Shown in pieces: positions 33,150 to 43,454 of a DNA stretch of 64,000 nt (position 1 is its first letter; every line of letters begins with the position of its first letter). The position numbers and the translations under genes are program-made. The notes beneath the pieces are model-generated. The model was not told the DNA's origin and searched no databases. It saw only the letters and a list, made by a program, of their open reading frames with translations. Source of the DNA: Podarcis raffonei (Eukaryota > Chordata > Lepidosauria > Squamata > Lacertidae). The DNA lies in NCBI RefSeq assembly GCF_027172205.1, contig NC_070615.1:45182501-45246500 (forward strand), given 5' to 3'.

Positions 33150-33253
33150 ACTAGAGGAACCCTCCCCTCGCAAAGATGCTGATTCTCCTTGCCTTCATCA
33201 TCGTCTTCCACATCAGCTCGGCTGCCCTTCTGTTCATCGCCACGATTGACAGC
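33150..33253 (+). CDS. EMP2: EMP2 exon 2 (start codon, membrane segment 1)
   Basis: The acceptor is probably CTCTAG at 33144-33149; an alternative AG lies at 33132-33133. The ATG is at 33176 and encodes 26 residues beginning [20 protein letters not shown]. The donor is AGC followed by GTAAGT at 33254. Both acceptors leave the coding sequence unchanged because they lie in the 5' UTR. Confidence 0.93.
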
Positions 33254-36200
33254 GTAAGTTGCCTGCCAACAGCATATTATTTTTTTGATTTGGGGTGTGT
33301 GTCTGTGTGCCTGGTGTTCAATGATTAAAAGAAAGTCTTCGAAATGGAAGTGAAAAAGACTCCACATATTGAAAGTGGAGACACTCTATGCATTTTACTG
33401 GAGGGGCTGGATGTTTTGAACCTGTTGCCACCTTTGCCCTCCCCGACGTTGGCCTTTGGCTGCTTTCAGCCTCCTCTGGAGTAAGGATATGGGAGCCAGC
33501 CATCTACTCTGGTAAGATGACCATTCCCCTCTGAGCTGCATATAAGCCAGGCTCCTTGGAGTGCAGGAAGTGACTTTGCTGAAGTGTATTGATCATTTTG
33601 ATGGATGGTTTCTGATCTTTAGAACTTGGCCCTCCAGATGTTTTCGGACTACAACTCCCATCATCCCTAGCTAACAGGACCAGTGGGCAGGGGTGATGGG
33701 AATTGTAGTTCCAAAACAGCTGGAGGGCCAAGTTTGGCCATGCCTGGCTTAATTGAACTGTAATAATCATTTCAATGAATTTGTTATTTGCTTTATTTAG
33801 GCGCTATTGTACTTGATGGTATAGTGACTGCTTCTTAAATGCTATTGTGATTCTTGTGAGCTGGCTGCCCTGAGCTCAGCATTTGCCATTGGAAAAGCGG
33901 AATACAAATGTTAAATCAAATCAAATTGGGAAGACCAGCACCAGAAACTTTATTGTCAGTTAACTCTGGTTTTACTTAAACCTAGCCTTTTTTTGGGGGG
34001 GGGGGGGAGTAATATTGAATTTTTTGAATTGAAGTGTTTGTCAGATTTTTGAATTGAAGTGTTTGTCAGATTTTTGTCATTTATCAATTTTCCAACATGC
34101 TGTATTTGTATTTTGATGTTTTGAAATGTCTGCTGGAAGCCAGTTTGGGCACAGCTCATTGTGGAAAACTGGCATCAAAGTGAAATCGACCGATCAGTCC
34201 TCCAAGATCTATACTTTCACGTGCTTTTTCAAATCATCCTTCTCCAGGCCTGGTGGGTCGGGGAGGACTTCTCCACAGACGTCTGGCATCGCTGCCTCAA
34301 TGGCACTAACTGTACAGCCCTGGACGAGACCTTCCCAGGTGAGTCATCTACGCTTCAAATCTATGCTTCCAGGTGTCATAAGAAAGCTGCAGAGATAGTG
34401 CAGGATAGTGCACACCCCGGAAATGATCTCTTTCAGCTTCTGCCTTCAGGAAGAAGGTACAGGGCTATAAAGACTAGGACTAGCCACCTGAGAAACAGTT
34501 TCTATCCAAATGCAATTTTGGTTTTAAATGCAGTGTAAGGTAGTCTCTGTGGGAGTATATTGTATTTAATTATGGGGTATCAGAGTTTTTATGGGGCTAA
34601 CCAGGCTGGGATAGCTGGCTTGTTGGTTTTTGAATGTCTGATGTAGATTTTTTCAATTTCGTTGTTCTGTATGGGACAATGACAATAAAGATTATCGTAT
34701 TGTATCGTATCATATTGTATCAGACGACTCTTTGTGCATCTTGGGGTGGGATTACTTCGTTCCCCCCACCCACCATCAATGTCTTCCCAGGAGTGTGTAT
34801 TTTTTTTTAAAGTGACATCATCACAATAACATTTCCACATGCATTTCTCTTCATCATTGGCTGGGAAATGTGATAACATCATGGCGTGCAGAAATGGGTG
34901 TTGGTGAATCTTTTTTAAGGATGTTCCTGAGTAGGGTTGCCATACGTCTGGATTTTCCTGGACATGTCCTCGTTTTGGGGGGTAAAATTTTGGTTCCTGG
35001 TTTTTTTGCTTGGCTCCTAAAAAGAACTACATTTCCCATGGGGCCTCTGCGGCGAAGCCTGCCCTATGATTGGATGCAGGCAGTTCCAATCTCGCTGCCC
35101 ATTAGCTGTCCCGGGTGTCACGTCCGATGGCGGAAGGGGGAGGTGGTAGAAAGTGATGATGGTAGCCGAGACGGAGAGTGGGGAGGGCATGCAGATGAGG
35201 ATGGAGGTTGAGAGGCCAGGCCATAGTGTGCGGTGTCCTAATCTGGATCGGGGCCGGGAGAGGCTTGCTTCAGCTGTTGCAGGGCGCCTGCAGTTCAGGA
35301 GCTATTGGGTGTTGGCGTTATGCAGGAGCTGGGCACTGTGGAAGAGGCTGGGAACCCATTTATGGGGCGATGGGTATAGTTGGGTGCCAGCCACCTGGGC
35401 CCCCTTGTGTGTGGTGCCCTTGCCATGGCTGCCGGCCATGTACCACAGTAGCAATTAGCAGGAGCGCTTGGAGACCTTGCCTAAGAAATGCTCTCCTATG
35501 AATTAATCTAACAGTAAAACTTTCTCCTTCTGATCAAGAAACTAGTAGATCATGGGTAGGCAAACGAAGGCCTGGGGGGCTGGATCAGGCCCAATCGCCT
35601 TCTGAATCCGGCCCACAGATGGTCCGGGAACTAGTGTGTTTTTACATGAGTAGAATGTGTTCTTTTATTAAAAATGCATCTCTGGGTTATTTGTGGGGCA
35701 TTGGAATTCGTTCATTTCCCCCCCAAAATATAGCCTGGCCCCCCACAAGGTCTGAGAGACAGTGGACCGGCCCCCTGCTGAAAAAGTTTGCTGACCCCTG
35801 TAGTAGATAACACACCACTTCTTTCTAGGTTGCTTAAGCACAGAGTAGTAGCTCATTTTGTAGATACAGGTAAACCAGATTATACATGGCTAGCTGGCAG
35901 AACCGTTATGCTAAGAATAAAATACGACGCAGGCATCCATCTCAAAGCTTGCTTTTCAAAACAAGAATGGTATAGTCATATGACTTTTTTTTAAAAAAGA
36001 TTATGCTCAGCAATTTTTATATTAATTGGCAACTAGTTTAAACAGTGAAATATAGGTGTGCAAGGCAGGAGGTGGTGGTTGGGAAGTTAAGAGCTGTTTG
36101 ACAGTGGAACAGACTGCCACAATAGGTGGTAGACTCTCCTTCCTTGGAGGTTTTTAAGCAGAGGTTAGATGGCCGCCTATCATGTATGCTCTAGCTGAGA

Positions 36201-38227
36201 TTCCTGCAATTGAAGGGGGTTGGACTAGATGACCCTCGGGGTCCCATTCAGCTCTACAATTCTATGATTCTAATGCCTCTACCTTCCCTGGTTGCACCTC
36301 GTAGTTAATCCCCTGATTTCGCTGATGTCTGAAGAACAACAGAAGGAAGGGTAGGGCTGGCTGGCGCAGCCAGGCTCTGAAAAGTTCCTCTTTGTGGAAG
36401 TTGCATTTATTTGGGGAGCAGGAGGGCAGGAGGAAATGGATTCAGGAGAGTTGGCAAGAGGCTGACACCTTTTCTTATTGTCACTCTGCGCAAGCAGTGG
36501 CGGGAGGAAGTCGCTGGCAGGATGCAGGTGGGTTCCAAGAAGGAAAAATTAATGGGATGATTATTTTTTTATATAATATAATTTTTATTTTTTTAAAAAA
36601 AACAACCAGCCCGGAAATTAAATGTGACTGTCAAGACCTCAGAAAACAAACTTCGAAGATCTGACCCAGCAATATTGGTTTGGGAGGGGTGGCAGCATAT
36701 AAAAATCCATAGGGACCTTCTGGCGGTTCCTTTGTTGAGAGAAGTGAGGTTACAGGGAACCAGGCAGAGGGCCTTCTCGGTGGTGGCACCCACCCTGTGG
36801 AATGCCCTCCCATTAGATGTCAAGGAAAGAAACAACTATCTGAGTTTTAGAAGACAGCTGATGGCAGCCCTGTTTAGGGAAGTTTTTAATGTCTGATGTT
36901 TTATTGTATTTTTAATATTTTGTTGGAAGACGCCCAGTGGCTGAAATAATATGCTCTCAATAAATTATTATTACTATTATTATTAGTAGTAGTAGTACCC
37001 TGCCCATCCAGCTGGGTCTCCTCAGCCACTCTGGGCGGCTTCCAACAAAGATTAAAAATACATTAAAATGTCACACATTCAAAACTTCCCTGAACAGGGC
37101 TGCCTTCAGATGTCTTCTAAATGTCAGGTTTATCTCTTTGACATTTGATCGGATGGCGTTCCACAAGGCGGGCGCCACTACTGAGAAGGCCCTCTGCCTG
37201 GTTCCCTGTAGCTTCGCTTCTCACAGCGAGAAGCAATCCCAATCCTCTCCTACCTGCTTTCTTAAATTCAGACAAGGGATTGACACTGGTCTCTCCCCCT
37301 TAAGTCTCAAGGTTGTCCTTGTAGAACTTGCAGAATCCTAAGAGCTGGGAGGGACCACAAGGGTCATCTATGTCCAACCCAATGCAGGAATCTTCCTAAA
37401 TGCACTGTTAACTGCTACTTCCTCCCCACGTATGTTTTACAGACTACCAGTCTATCCAGGCAATTCAGGCGACGATGATCCTCTCCACCATCCTCTGCTG
37501 TGTGGCCTTTTTCGTTTTCATCCTCCAGCTGTTCCGCCTAAAGCAAGGCGAGAGATTCGTCTTAACATCCATCATCCAGCTGCTATCCTGTGAGTACCTC
37601 CTCCCGGTTGAAGGATGTGCAGCGGCCGCTCTCACAAAAGAGAATGGAGTTGTGACAAGGAGCTGTCACACTGACCCATTGCGCCACAAAACAGCACAAA
37701 GAGTCTGGGGAGGGTGCTCCCCATCTCTTCTCCCAATTAACCTCCGTCTCCAGGGTCCACCCCATGACACCACTGGCGCCATCCCCGTGACATCACCAGG
37801 GGCTGCCCTTGGGTTGCATCCCAGACACTGAAATTTCTGGGGCCAGACCTGAGACCTAAGTCTCCCTTGTCCAGGCACTGATTAGACCCAGACCACCTCA
37901 ACAGCAAGATGGTTTCGTGGGTGCTTAGTGCTTCTTTCTGACTTCTTAGAGATCTTTCAGTCTTAACTTGCTGAGAACACCAGGAGGCTGGTTCTATCCT
38001 CAGCCCATTCACGGGCTTTCTCCTTCTCTCCCTTCCCAGGTCTGTGTGTGATGATCGCCGCGTCCATTTACACGGACCGCCACGAGGAGTTTCATGTGGG
38101 TCCGCAGTACGACTTTTTCCAAGTGTCCAGCGGGCAGTACGGCTACTCCTATGTCCTGGCGTGGGTCGCCTTCTCTTTCACGTTGCTCAGTGGAATCATG
38201 TACCTAATACTAAGGAAGCGTAAATAA
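33176..38227 (+). CDS. EMP2: EMP2, epithelial membrane protein 2 (four coding exons)
   Basis: EMP2 is a plasma-membrane tetraspan protein of the PMP22/EMP/MP20 family. The family is known to affect integrin and caveolin trafficking and focal-adhesion signalling in epithelia. Coding exons 33176-33253, 34248-34338, 37443-37589 and 38040-38227 total 504 bp, giving 167 residues plus stop, the same length as mammalian EMP2. All junctions are AG/GT with matching phases (0, 1, 1). Features seen: membrane segment 1 at about residues 1-25; the family WW (28-29) and W39 with C42 and C48 in the first extracellular loop; N-glycosylation sequons at N44 and N47; membrane segments at about 66-88, 95-115 and 142-163; a basic LRKRK end. 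The sequence near residues 68-118 ([32 protein letters not shown]) is what I recall for EMP2 rather than EMP1, EMP3 or PMP22. The start ATG is in the first coding exon and gives the expected N terminus. It lies tail to tail with ATF7IP2. Confidence 0.96.
33621..33736. mobile_element. Foldback MITE, ACAACTCCCAT family
   Basis: Arms CTTGGCCCTCCAGATGTTTT and complement, centre CTAGCTAACAGGACCAGTGG. It lies in EMP2 intron 2. Confidence 0.82.
34248..34338 (+). CDS. EMP2: EMP2 exon 3 (first extracellular loop)
   Basis: A 91-bp exon with acceptor CTCCAG at 34242-34247 and donor CAG followed by GTGAGT at 34339. It encodes the conserved [13 protein letters not shown] stretch and two overlapping-range sequons (NGT and NCT) flanking a cysteine. 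This loop carries the W...C...C signature of the PMP22/claudin superfamily. Confidence 0.95.
34370..34722 (+). mobile_element. LINE 3' end, family uncertain (Rex1/CR1-like)
   Basis: Encodes [20 protein letters not shown]-type sequence (seen: [30 protein letters not shown]), a C-terminal motif common in Rex/CR1-group LINEs. Ends ATGACAATAAAGATTATCG followed by a (GTATC/GTATT) short repeat. Confidence 0.7.
34930..35540. other. Unassigned intron 3 DNA with a DNA-transposon-like start
   Basis: GGGTTGCCATACGTCTGGAT and TTTCCTGGACATGTCC are blocks of a widespread non-autonomous DNA element. The GC-rich remainder (35040-35450) is unidentified. Confidence 0.35.
35551..35800. mobile_element. hAT-type MITE with perfect 8-bp target duplication
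   Basis: TAGTAGAT stands at 35543-35550 and 35801-35808. Ends are CATGGGTAGGCAAACG and AAGTTTGCTGACCCCTG. Interior as in the copy at 7356, but shorter. Confidence 0.9.
36085..36270 (+). mobile_element. CR1 LINE 3' end
   Basis: AAGAGCTGTTTGACAGTGGA, GTAGACTCTCCTTCCTTGGA, TGAGATTCCTGCAATTGAAG and CTACAATTCTATGATTCTA. Confidence 0.88.
36680..36979 (+). mobile_element. L2-like LINE 3' end, left arm of an inverted pair
   Basis: Relic [20 protein letters not shown] and [20 protein letters not shown], then GTTGGAAGACGCCCAGTGGC and an (ATT)n tail that meets the tail of the opposite copy at about 36980. Confidence 0.88.
36980..37240 (-). mobile_element. L2-like LINE 3' end, right arm of an inverted pair
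   Basis: A reverse copy starting with the (TAG)n tail, then CCGCCCAGAGTGGC-type tail and, on the - strand, GTGGCGCCCGCCTTGTGGAA. It is tail to tail with the copy at 36680 and 200 bp upstream of EMP2 exon 4. Confidence 0.87.
37328..37400 (-). mobile_element. CR1 tail fragment
   Basis: CTTGCAGAATCCTAAGAG, GGTCATCTATGTCCAACCCA and AATGCAGGAATC, the reverse of a CR1 terminus, 40 bp upstream of exon 4. Confidence 0.6.
37443..37589 (+). CDS. EMP2: EMP2 exon 4 (membrane segments 2 and 3)
   Basis: A 147-bp exon, entered and left in phase 1. The acceptor is TTTTACAG ending at 37442 and the donor is CCT followed by GTGAGT at 37590. It encodes [20 protein letters not shown] and [18 protein letters not shown], the most conserved part of EMP2. 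Confidence 0.96.
38040..38227 (+). CDS. EMP2: EMP2 exon 5 (C-terminal coding part)
   Basis: The acceptor is CTTCCCAG ending at 38039. It encodes the rest of membrane segment 3, the second extracellular loop, which differs most from the mammalian protein, membrane segment 4 ([20 protein letters not shown]) and the basic tail LRKRK before TAA at 38225-38227. Confidence 0.95.
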
Positions 38228-38597
38228 AACTGCAGCGGCTAGTTGAAGGGGGAAGAGAGAGAAAAGGAAACGGTCTGTCCGTTTCGCAGTACTGGGAGTC
38301 CAGTAACTATTTTGTATATAGCAGAAGAGCGGTTTTGTAGTAAGGAAAAGTTATTGTCTGTTTTTTTTTGTCCTGCCGCAGCCCCCTTCCTCCTCCTTCT
38401 CCCTGCTTGGTGTTGAAACAAGGACTATGGGAGGGGGGAAATGCAGGTGAACTGGAACAGCTAACCCCCCCCCGGCGTGGGTGGGGTACCTTAAAGGCAA
38501 CCCATGCCTATGGCAGTCTCCCAAAAGTCATTGATTGTACCTATTCTTGTTTCCTTTTCTTATACAGCTTTCAAAACAGGTAATGTTACTAGGCATT

Positions 38598-38603
38598 AAT
38601 AAA
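38598..38603 (+). terminator. EMP2: Proximal polyadenylation signal of EMP2
   Basis: AATAAA about 370 bp after the stop codon. Its use would give a short 3' UTR. A clear GT-rich downstream element is not obvious, so it may be minor. Confidence 0.35.
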
Positions 38604-41443
38604 AAAAGCATCCCTCCCCCAGCTGGTTATGGCTCTGTAGGACAGATGTGAACAGCTGGCAGAGCACAGTAAACATTATTATGTCGCTAGCAACATGTGC
38701 TCAACTGGACGTCTGGAATTCTCTTGAGAAATAGGGAGGGGGTGGGGATCTAGACTGCCCTTGGCCACAGAATAATTCTGTGGATCTGGGAGATAATCCT
38801 GCAGCCGGTAGTTCCTCCAGTGATTGAATGCCAGCCTAGGAGGTTCTTTCTAAAAAGCAATGGTTTGGTGTGACGCTGGCAAGCTCAACGCTATGGTTCC
38901 GGGCTGATCTCAAGGGTCCATTTGGTTTGGCGCAGTGCCCGTGTGGTGGTCATGGCAGGGGGCGGCAGAACAGGGGTGCAGCCTGCTCTAAATCCAGCTT
39001 GGACACATCTGCCCATGCCATGCTTCAAAACAATTCCAGCTGGGAGTGTCTTAAGTTATCGCCACGGAAGATAGTGTTCTGCTGCGATAGGTGTGTAGTG
39101 AAGAGCCCTGAAAGGTTCAGAGAACATTACTTGCCTAAGGCTGAAACAATTGCCTTGGGACCGATCCTCTTCCTGCTGAACCATGTATCCAGCTACCTCA
39201 AGAAGCCGCAAAGATGGTCACTGCCTTGACCGACACCCAGAGAGGCACTTTCCCAAGCCCACCACCTCTCAGCTTGTTTCTGCAGCGGCAGTCCAGCCGT
39301 GCCTTAATCTTTAGTATTTCTCTGCGTTTTGGAAGAATTCAAATGGAAAGGCTGTCTTGTCTTTGAGAAGGCACTCAATCCCTCCATTCAAAAGGGATCC
39401 TAGGTAGCAGGGCTGTGGAAGGGCCTTTTCCTTGCGTGGATCATGGTGAGCTGTCAGCATAGTGGCAGTCAGAAAACAAATAACACCGCCAAGTTGTTGG
39501 GGGCTGGCAAAAATCATCTGGGGGACCAGATATGGCCCTTAGGATTGCCATCCCTGCTGTAGGCAATATTAAGCTTAGGCAAACCAAAATTTCTGACTCA
39601 GAAGAAAGCACTGGGCACCCAGCTTGACATCATTTTAGCAGGAAAATGTCAGTGCTAAAGCACAGCTTCCCTACTTTGAGGTAAATACAGCAGGCAGGAA
39701 GATTCAATTTTTATTTTTACAACCAGGAGAGAGCCGCCCAACACTACTGCATTATTCCCGAAGAGTTTGGGATTCCTGATTGCCCCAAATCACGGCTTCA
39801 ACCAACCAACGAGCCAGTATTTGGCTAACTATCTGGCATATTTGTTGGCAAATATATCAGGTCTTTCCAATCTGTCTGACAAATTTACCCACAAGTCACC
39901 TGGTTTTCAAAACCCCAGAGGCTCTTATTATTAGCAGGTGCAGAAACCTAGAATAACCTCAGGCTGCTCTTAAGGATCCCATATTTCACCCAGGAGCCTT
40001 GTTCGTATAGCTACAAATGTCTGACTGCCTTAACAACAAATATGGCTTTATAGGGCATTAAAAGATATTAATGGAAAAGGACGACCCATCGATCACTAAG
40101 GCTGCAAAATCCTTCTCTCTGTTCCTAGGGTATCAGTCCCATTAAACCCAACAGGGACTTTCTTCTGAGTAAGCATGCTTAGGATTTCTCTGTCTGCAGG
40201 GCTGTCAGCTGATCTGCATCCTCTTACTTGAACATCAGCTGCCTTTGGAACCATGCTGCCATCCAGTTTAAATTAAATGTGCGTGTAGCTCATTTGATCT
40301 CTCAATATGATGGACCTTTTTGAGATTTCGGAGAATGTGCAAGAATGCAGCTATTTAACAGACAACCATTGTGAGCGGTGTGGAAGGGCATTTTTTAGTG
40401 GGAGCGCTTTTTATGTGTGTTAAATATGTTTTCTTTTGCATCTTCGTATGGCCACTTCCCCTCTGTAATCCCCCTTTCATCTCTCAAAATGGTGCTCTAG
40501 AAAACCTGTCCTTACTATCGGCATTTTTAAAAGGTATGCCCAACTTGAAATGTTAGCATAAACCTGGGGGGCGGGGAAGGGATGGGAGTGTTTTAGATCC
40601 TGCAAACAAAAACATTTGGCCAAATGGATAAACTGGTGACAACTCATTTTAAGTAAATCAGGCCAAGTTAAAAGACCAAGTTGATGGTCCCAGCTCCTCC
40701 CAGAATCACTTTTATGCTCCTGTGTGGAACATAGAACCATGCTTTTTGTGCCTGTAGTGACATCTTTGAAGCGATGGTGTATAGAGAGAAACCTCATGAC
40801 TTTTGCATGGTTGGGATAGACCCTGCTGTGCAAAGAGAACCAGATCTGTTGCTCCACCCACCACTGGCATAAAGCCACTGAAAGGTTGCCCACACTGTTG
40901 CCGTTTCTCCCCCCTCCGCGCGATCCCAGATTTATTGCACCCTATTCCTGCACCATCCTCCCAAATCCCTAGACATTCCGCATGCAGCCACACATACATT
41001 GTATGCAAGAATCTGCGCCACCATTTATTCTCTGTTCTAAAGAATGAACTAGTCTGACCAGGTGTGTTTTTTATATAGATAGAATTTGTATTTATGTAAA
41101 AAAACAAAACAAAAAAAATGTACCTGTACATACATAGATAACATTATGCCAATTATATTTTCTGACCACTTTAATAGAAATTTGAATTGCAAATCATAAT
41201 ATAACCAGAGAATACAAAAACCCCCAATTCTGACAATGCTATTATTGCCTTTGCCACTCGCCTGGGAATAATAGGCACTCCTTCGTACGTTAGTACTACC
41301 ATTTTTCAAGTTCTGGGGTTGGGGGAGAAATTGAGAAATCCAAAAATGCTTAGCGGAGGACAGCGATTGTCAAGACTGCTAGCTTAGCTCTACCGACTGT
41401 GCCTCTGTTGTTTTGTATTTTATATACCATCTGTGTACACGGA

Positions 41444-41449
41444 AATAAA
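41444..41449 (+). terminator. EMP2: Distal polyadenylation signal of EMP2
   Basis: AATAAA inside GGAAATAAAAGTTACAACC, followed within 30-40 bp by GT-rich sequence. It lies at the end of the long repeat-free stretch and 1.6 kb before the convergent end of ATF7IP2. Confidence 0.65.
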
Positions 41450-41465
41450 AGTTACAACCAGTATT

Positions 41466-43052
41466 GTGCCGATACCATGTTGCAGTTGGGTTTCTTGACA
41501 GCATCTGCCTAAACGCTGAAGGGAAGCCCAGTGTTTTTTAAGAGATGCTAGACATTAAGATGAAGAAGAGGTAGGAGTGGATGGGATTGTAGCACCCATG
41601 CACACAAACGCCTGCCGAGTTCAACCAAGCGTTCTGAGACTAGCAACTTTCATTTCATTCTCAAGCAGCCTTCTAGCCCTAAGGACTGGGAAGACAGGCT
41701 TGAAAGCAGCGCCTGACTGGATACTTGGAGGTAGAAGGCCTGCCGCTTGGTGCGTCTTGAGAATTTCAAGTGTTCAAAGGCTTTAATTGCTTTGCCTTCT
41801 TTCCCCATGACTAACAAAAGCAAAAAAATTAATATGTGCACTAAGCAGCTGGAGGTTTAATTGGATGAATCAGTACAGGTGACACCAGCTTTCTTAGTGA
41901 CAGGGTCCCACGAGGAAAGTTGCCACCGGTGACCATGAATTTTAGCTCTGACGACCAGCAGGGCTTATGTACTACAGGTATAACTTTTTTTAAAAAAAAG
42001 CCACCAGGAATGCAGATCAGATATGGCTGGAGTTTTCCACATCTAAAAGTTCTAAGGAGGAACTGGCGACCCTAACTAAGCTGTAGTAGGTCTGCGAGCT
42101 GCAAAAAATGGGAGGGGGGTATTTTTGCCATCTTTGTAGTGCAGGTGGCTTTGGAGCATCACAAATGGCTTTTGAAACCTGCCCTTCAGGCAAGGCCAAG
42201 TTTCTAATTTATAAAGCAAAAGGAACCAACTTCCACGTCTGCTAAAGACACACTAAAGGTGATGTGGGAGAGAGACCTGGAAGAGGCCATAATGGGTGCA
42301 ATTATGAATCTCTTTCTGCCAATATATGTGAAAATACATTGAAAGGAGCAGGGGTGTCAACTTGCCCCCCACATTGGGGGGGGGGCGCATCACATGACGC
42401 GTCCGCTCCCAAATAGCGGGCCGGGCCGGGACACACTGGTGTCCCACCCCCGCTGCTGTGATGCCAGCGCTCAAATGGCTGCCTTCTCCCTACACAGCAT
42501 TGGGCAGGAAGAGGCAGAGCGCAGCCCCCAGGCTCCATGCTCAGCCTCCTATCCACGCAGTATCAGGCGAGGAGGGGGAGCGGACCACAGGGTTTTGGGG
42601 GGCTGAAGACTCCTTGAATTTTTTTTGGGGGGGGGGAGATGAAGACTCCTCAGCCCCCACTACCCGGCACGCCTGCAAGGGAGACCGTTTTGGTGGTCTG
42701 AGCTTATAGGAACTGTAACTAACAGGGGAAAGGGGCCGAATCAGTCCAGATGCTGTTGAACTACAAGTCCTATCAGCCCCAGCCAGTATGGTGAACAGGC
42801 CAGGATGATGGGAGTTGTAGTGTAACAACAGCAGCAAAGCCAAAGGTCCTTTCTCTCCCCCCTCCAAAATCTAAAATGTTAAGGGCGCCCCCTCGCAGAA
42901 AGGCAAGAGGTCAACGGGAAGTCTCAGAAGTGAGGTGTCAAACCTTACCGTAACTGGAATCCTGAAACTGGCGCCAGCCATAGGCAGCATAGAGAGAAGA
43001 GGGACACATAAAGTAGACGTCCTGTAGGAGCCTAGATCCCCCCTCACAGGAG
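41466..43052. other. Gap between the converging EMP2 and ATF7IP2 ends
   Basis: Part of it must be the ATF7IP2 3' UTR, but no convincing - strand polyadenylation signal was found. 42340-42720 is GC-rich with G and C runs, probably an unidentified element; 42745-42841 is a foldback MITE. Confidence 0.5.
42745..42841. mobile_element. Foldback MITE, ACTACAAGTCCTATCA variant
   Basis: Arms AGATGCTGTTGAACTACAAG and GGAGTTGTAGTGTAACAACA around CCCCAGCCAGTATGGTGAAC. Located 210 bp downstream of the ATF7IP2 stop codon. Confidence 0.72.
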
Positions 43053-43454
43053 CTACGTCATCGAAATGGCATGAATGTCACTAAAGGGTCCATAACGTCC
43101 ATAAATGTCCTTTGACTGGATGGTAAAGTAACACTTGGAGCAATTAGCAATCTGAGCTAACGAGCAACCCATGGGGAGAGGCATGGCCTTAATATCCCGC
43201 ACCCTAAGCCAGCGGGTCGGCACACCTTTACCGACGAACTCCAGGCAAACGAACAAGTGGAAGCTGTCTAGAGGAGCACACCATGGTTCCACCTTGCTGA
43301 CCTCCCACCGCAGGCCAAAACCTTTGGGCTTCTCCACCTGAACCACAGTGAGGTGCAGCTTTTGAGGTGGACGGGTATGTCTGAATCTGGACAGGCTCTC
43401 CAGCTGCTGCTCAACCTGCGGTAACGGAGGGAGGTGCCGAAACGCTTCAGGGAC
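43053..43454 (-). CDS. ATF7IP2: ATF7IP2 terminal exon, fibronectin type III domain
   Basis: Acceptor CTTTCCCCACAG (AG at 43456-43455); the stop TAG is at 43055-43053. It encodes 133 residues. A proline-rich start (VPEAFRHLPPLPQ) leads into the fibronectin III domain: LHLTVVQVEKPKGFGLRWEV, DSFHLFVC, RVRDIKAMPLPMGCSLAQ and YFTIQSKDIYGRYGPF. This domain is the MBD1-binding module in the family. No clear polyadenylation signal was seen just downstream on the - strand. Confidence 0.95.
   Translation of the reverse strand, partial: VPEAFRHLPPLPQVEQQLESLSRFRHTRPPQKLHLTVVQVEKPKGFGLRWEVSKVEPWCAPLDSFHLFVCLEFVGKGVPTRWLRVRDIKAMPLPMGCSLAQIANCSKCYFTIQSKDIYGRYGPFSDIHAISMT

Larger units (their letters stand above)
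38228..41465 (+). other. EMP2: EMP2 3' UTR
   Basis: About 3.2 kb of sequence without recognisable interspersed repeats, in sharp contrast to the introns, which fits a selected untranslated exon. Two polyadenylation signals are present: AATAAA at 38598-38603 (proximal) and 41444-41449 (distal, next to TTTTGTATTTTATATACC). Open frames in this interval look like chance frames. Confidence 0.7.

Noticed and set aside
34126-34538. Two + strand frames that cover EMP2 exon 3 and run into the introns
   Set aside because: Only 34248-34338 is coding. The rest reads intron and a LINE 3' end; clear AG and GT sites bound the exon.
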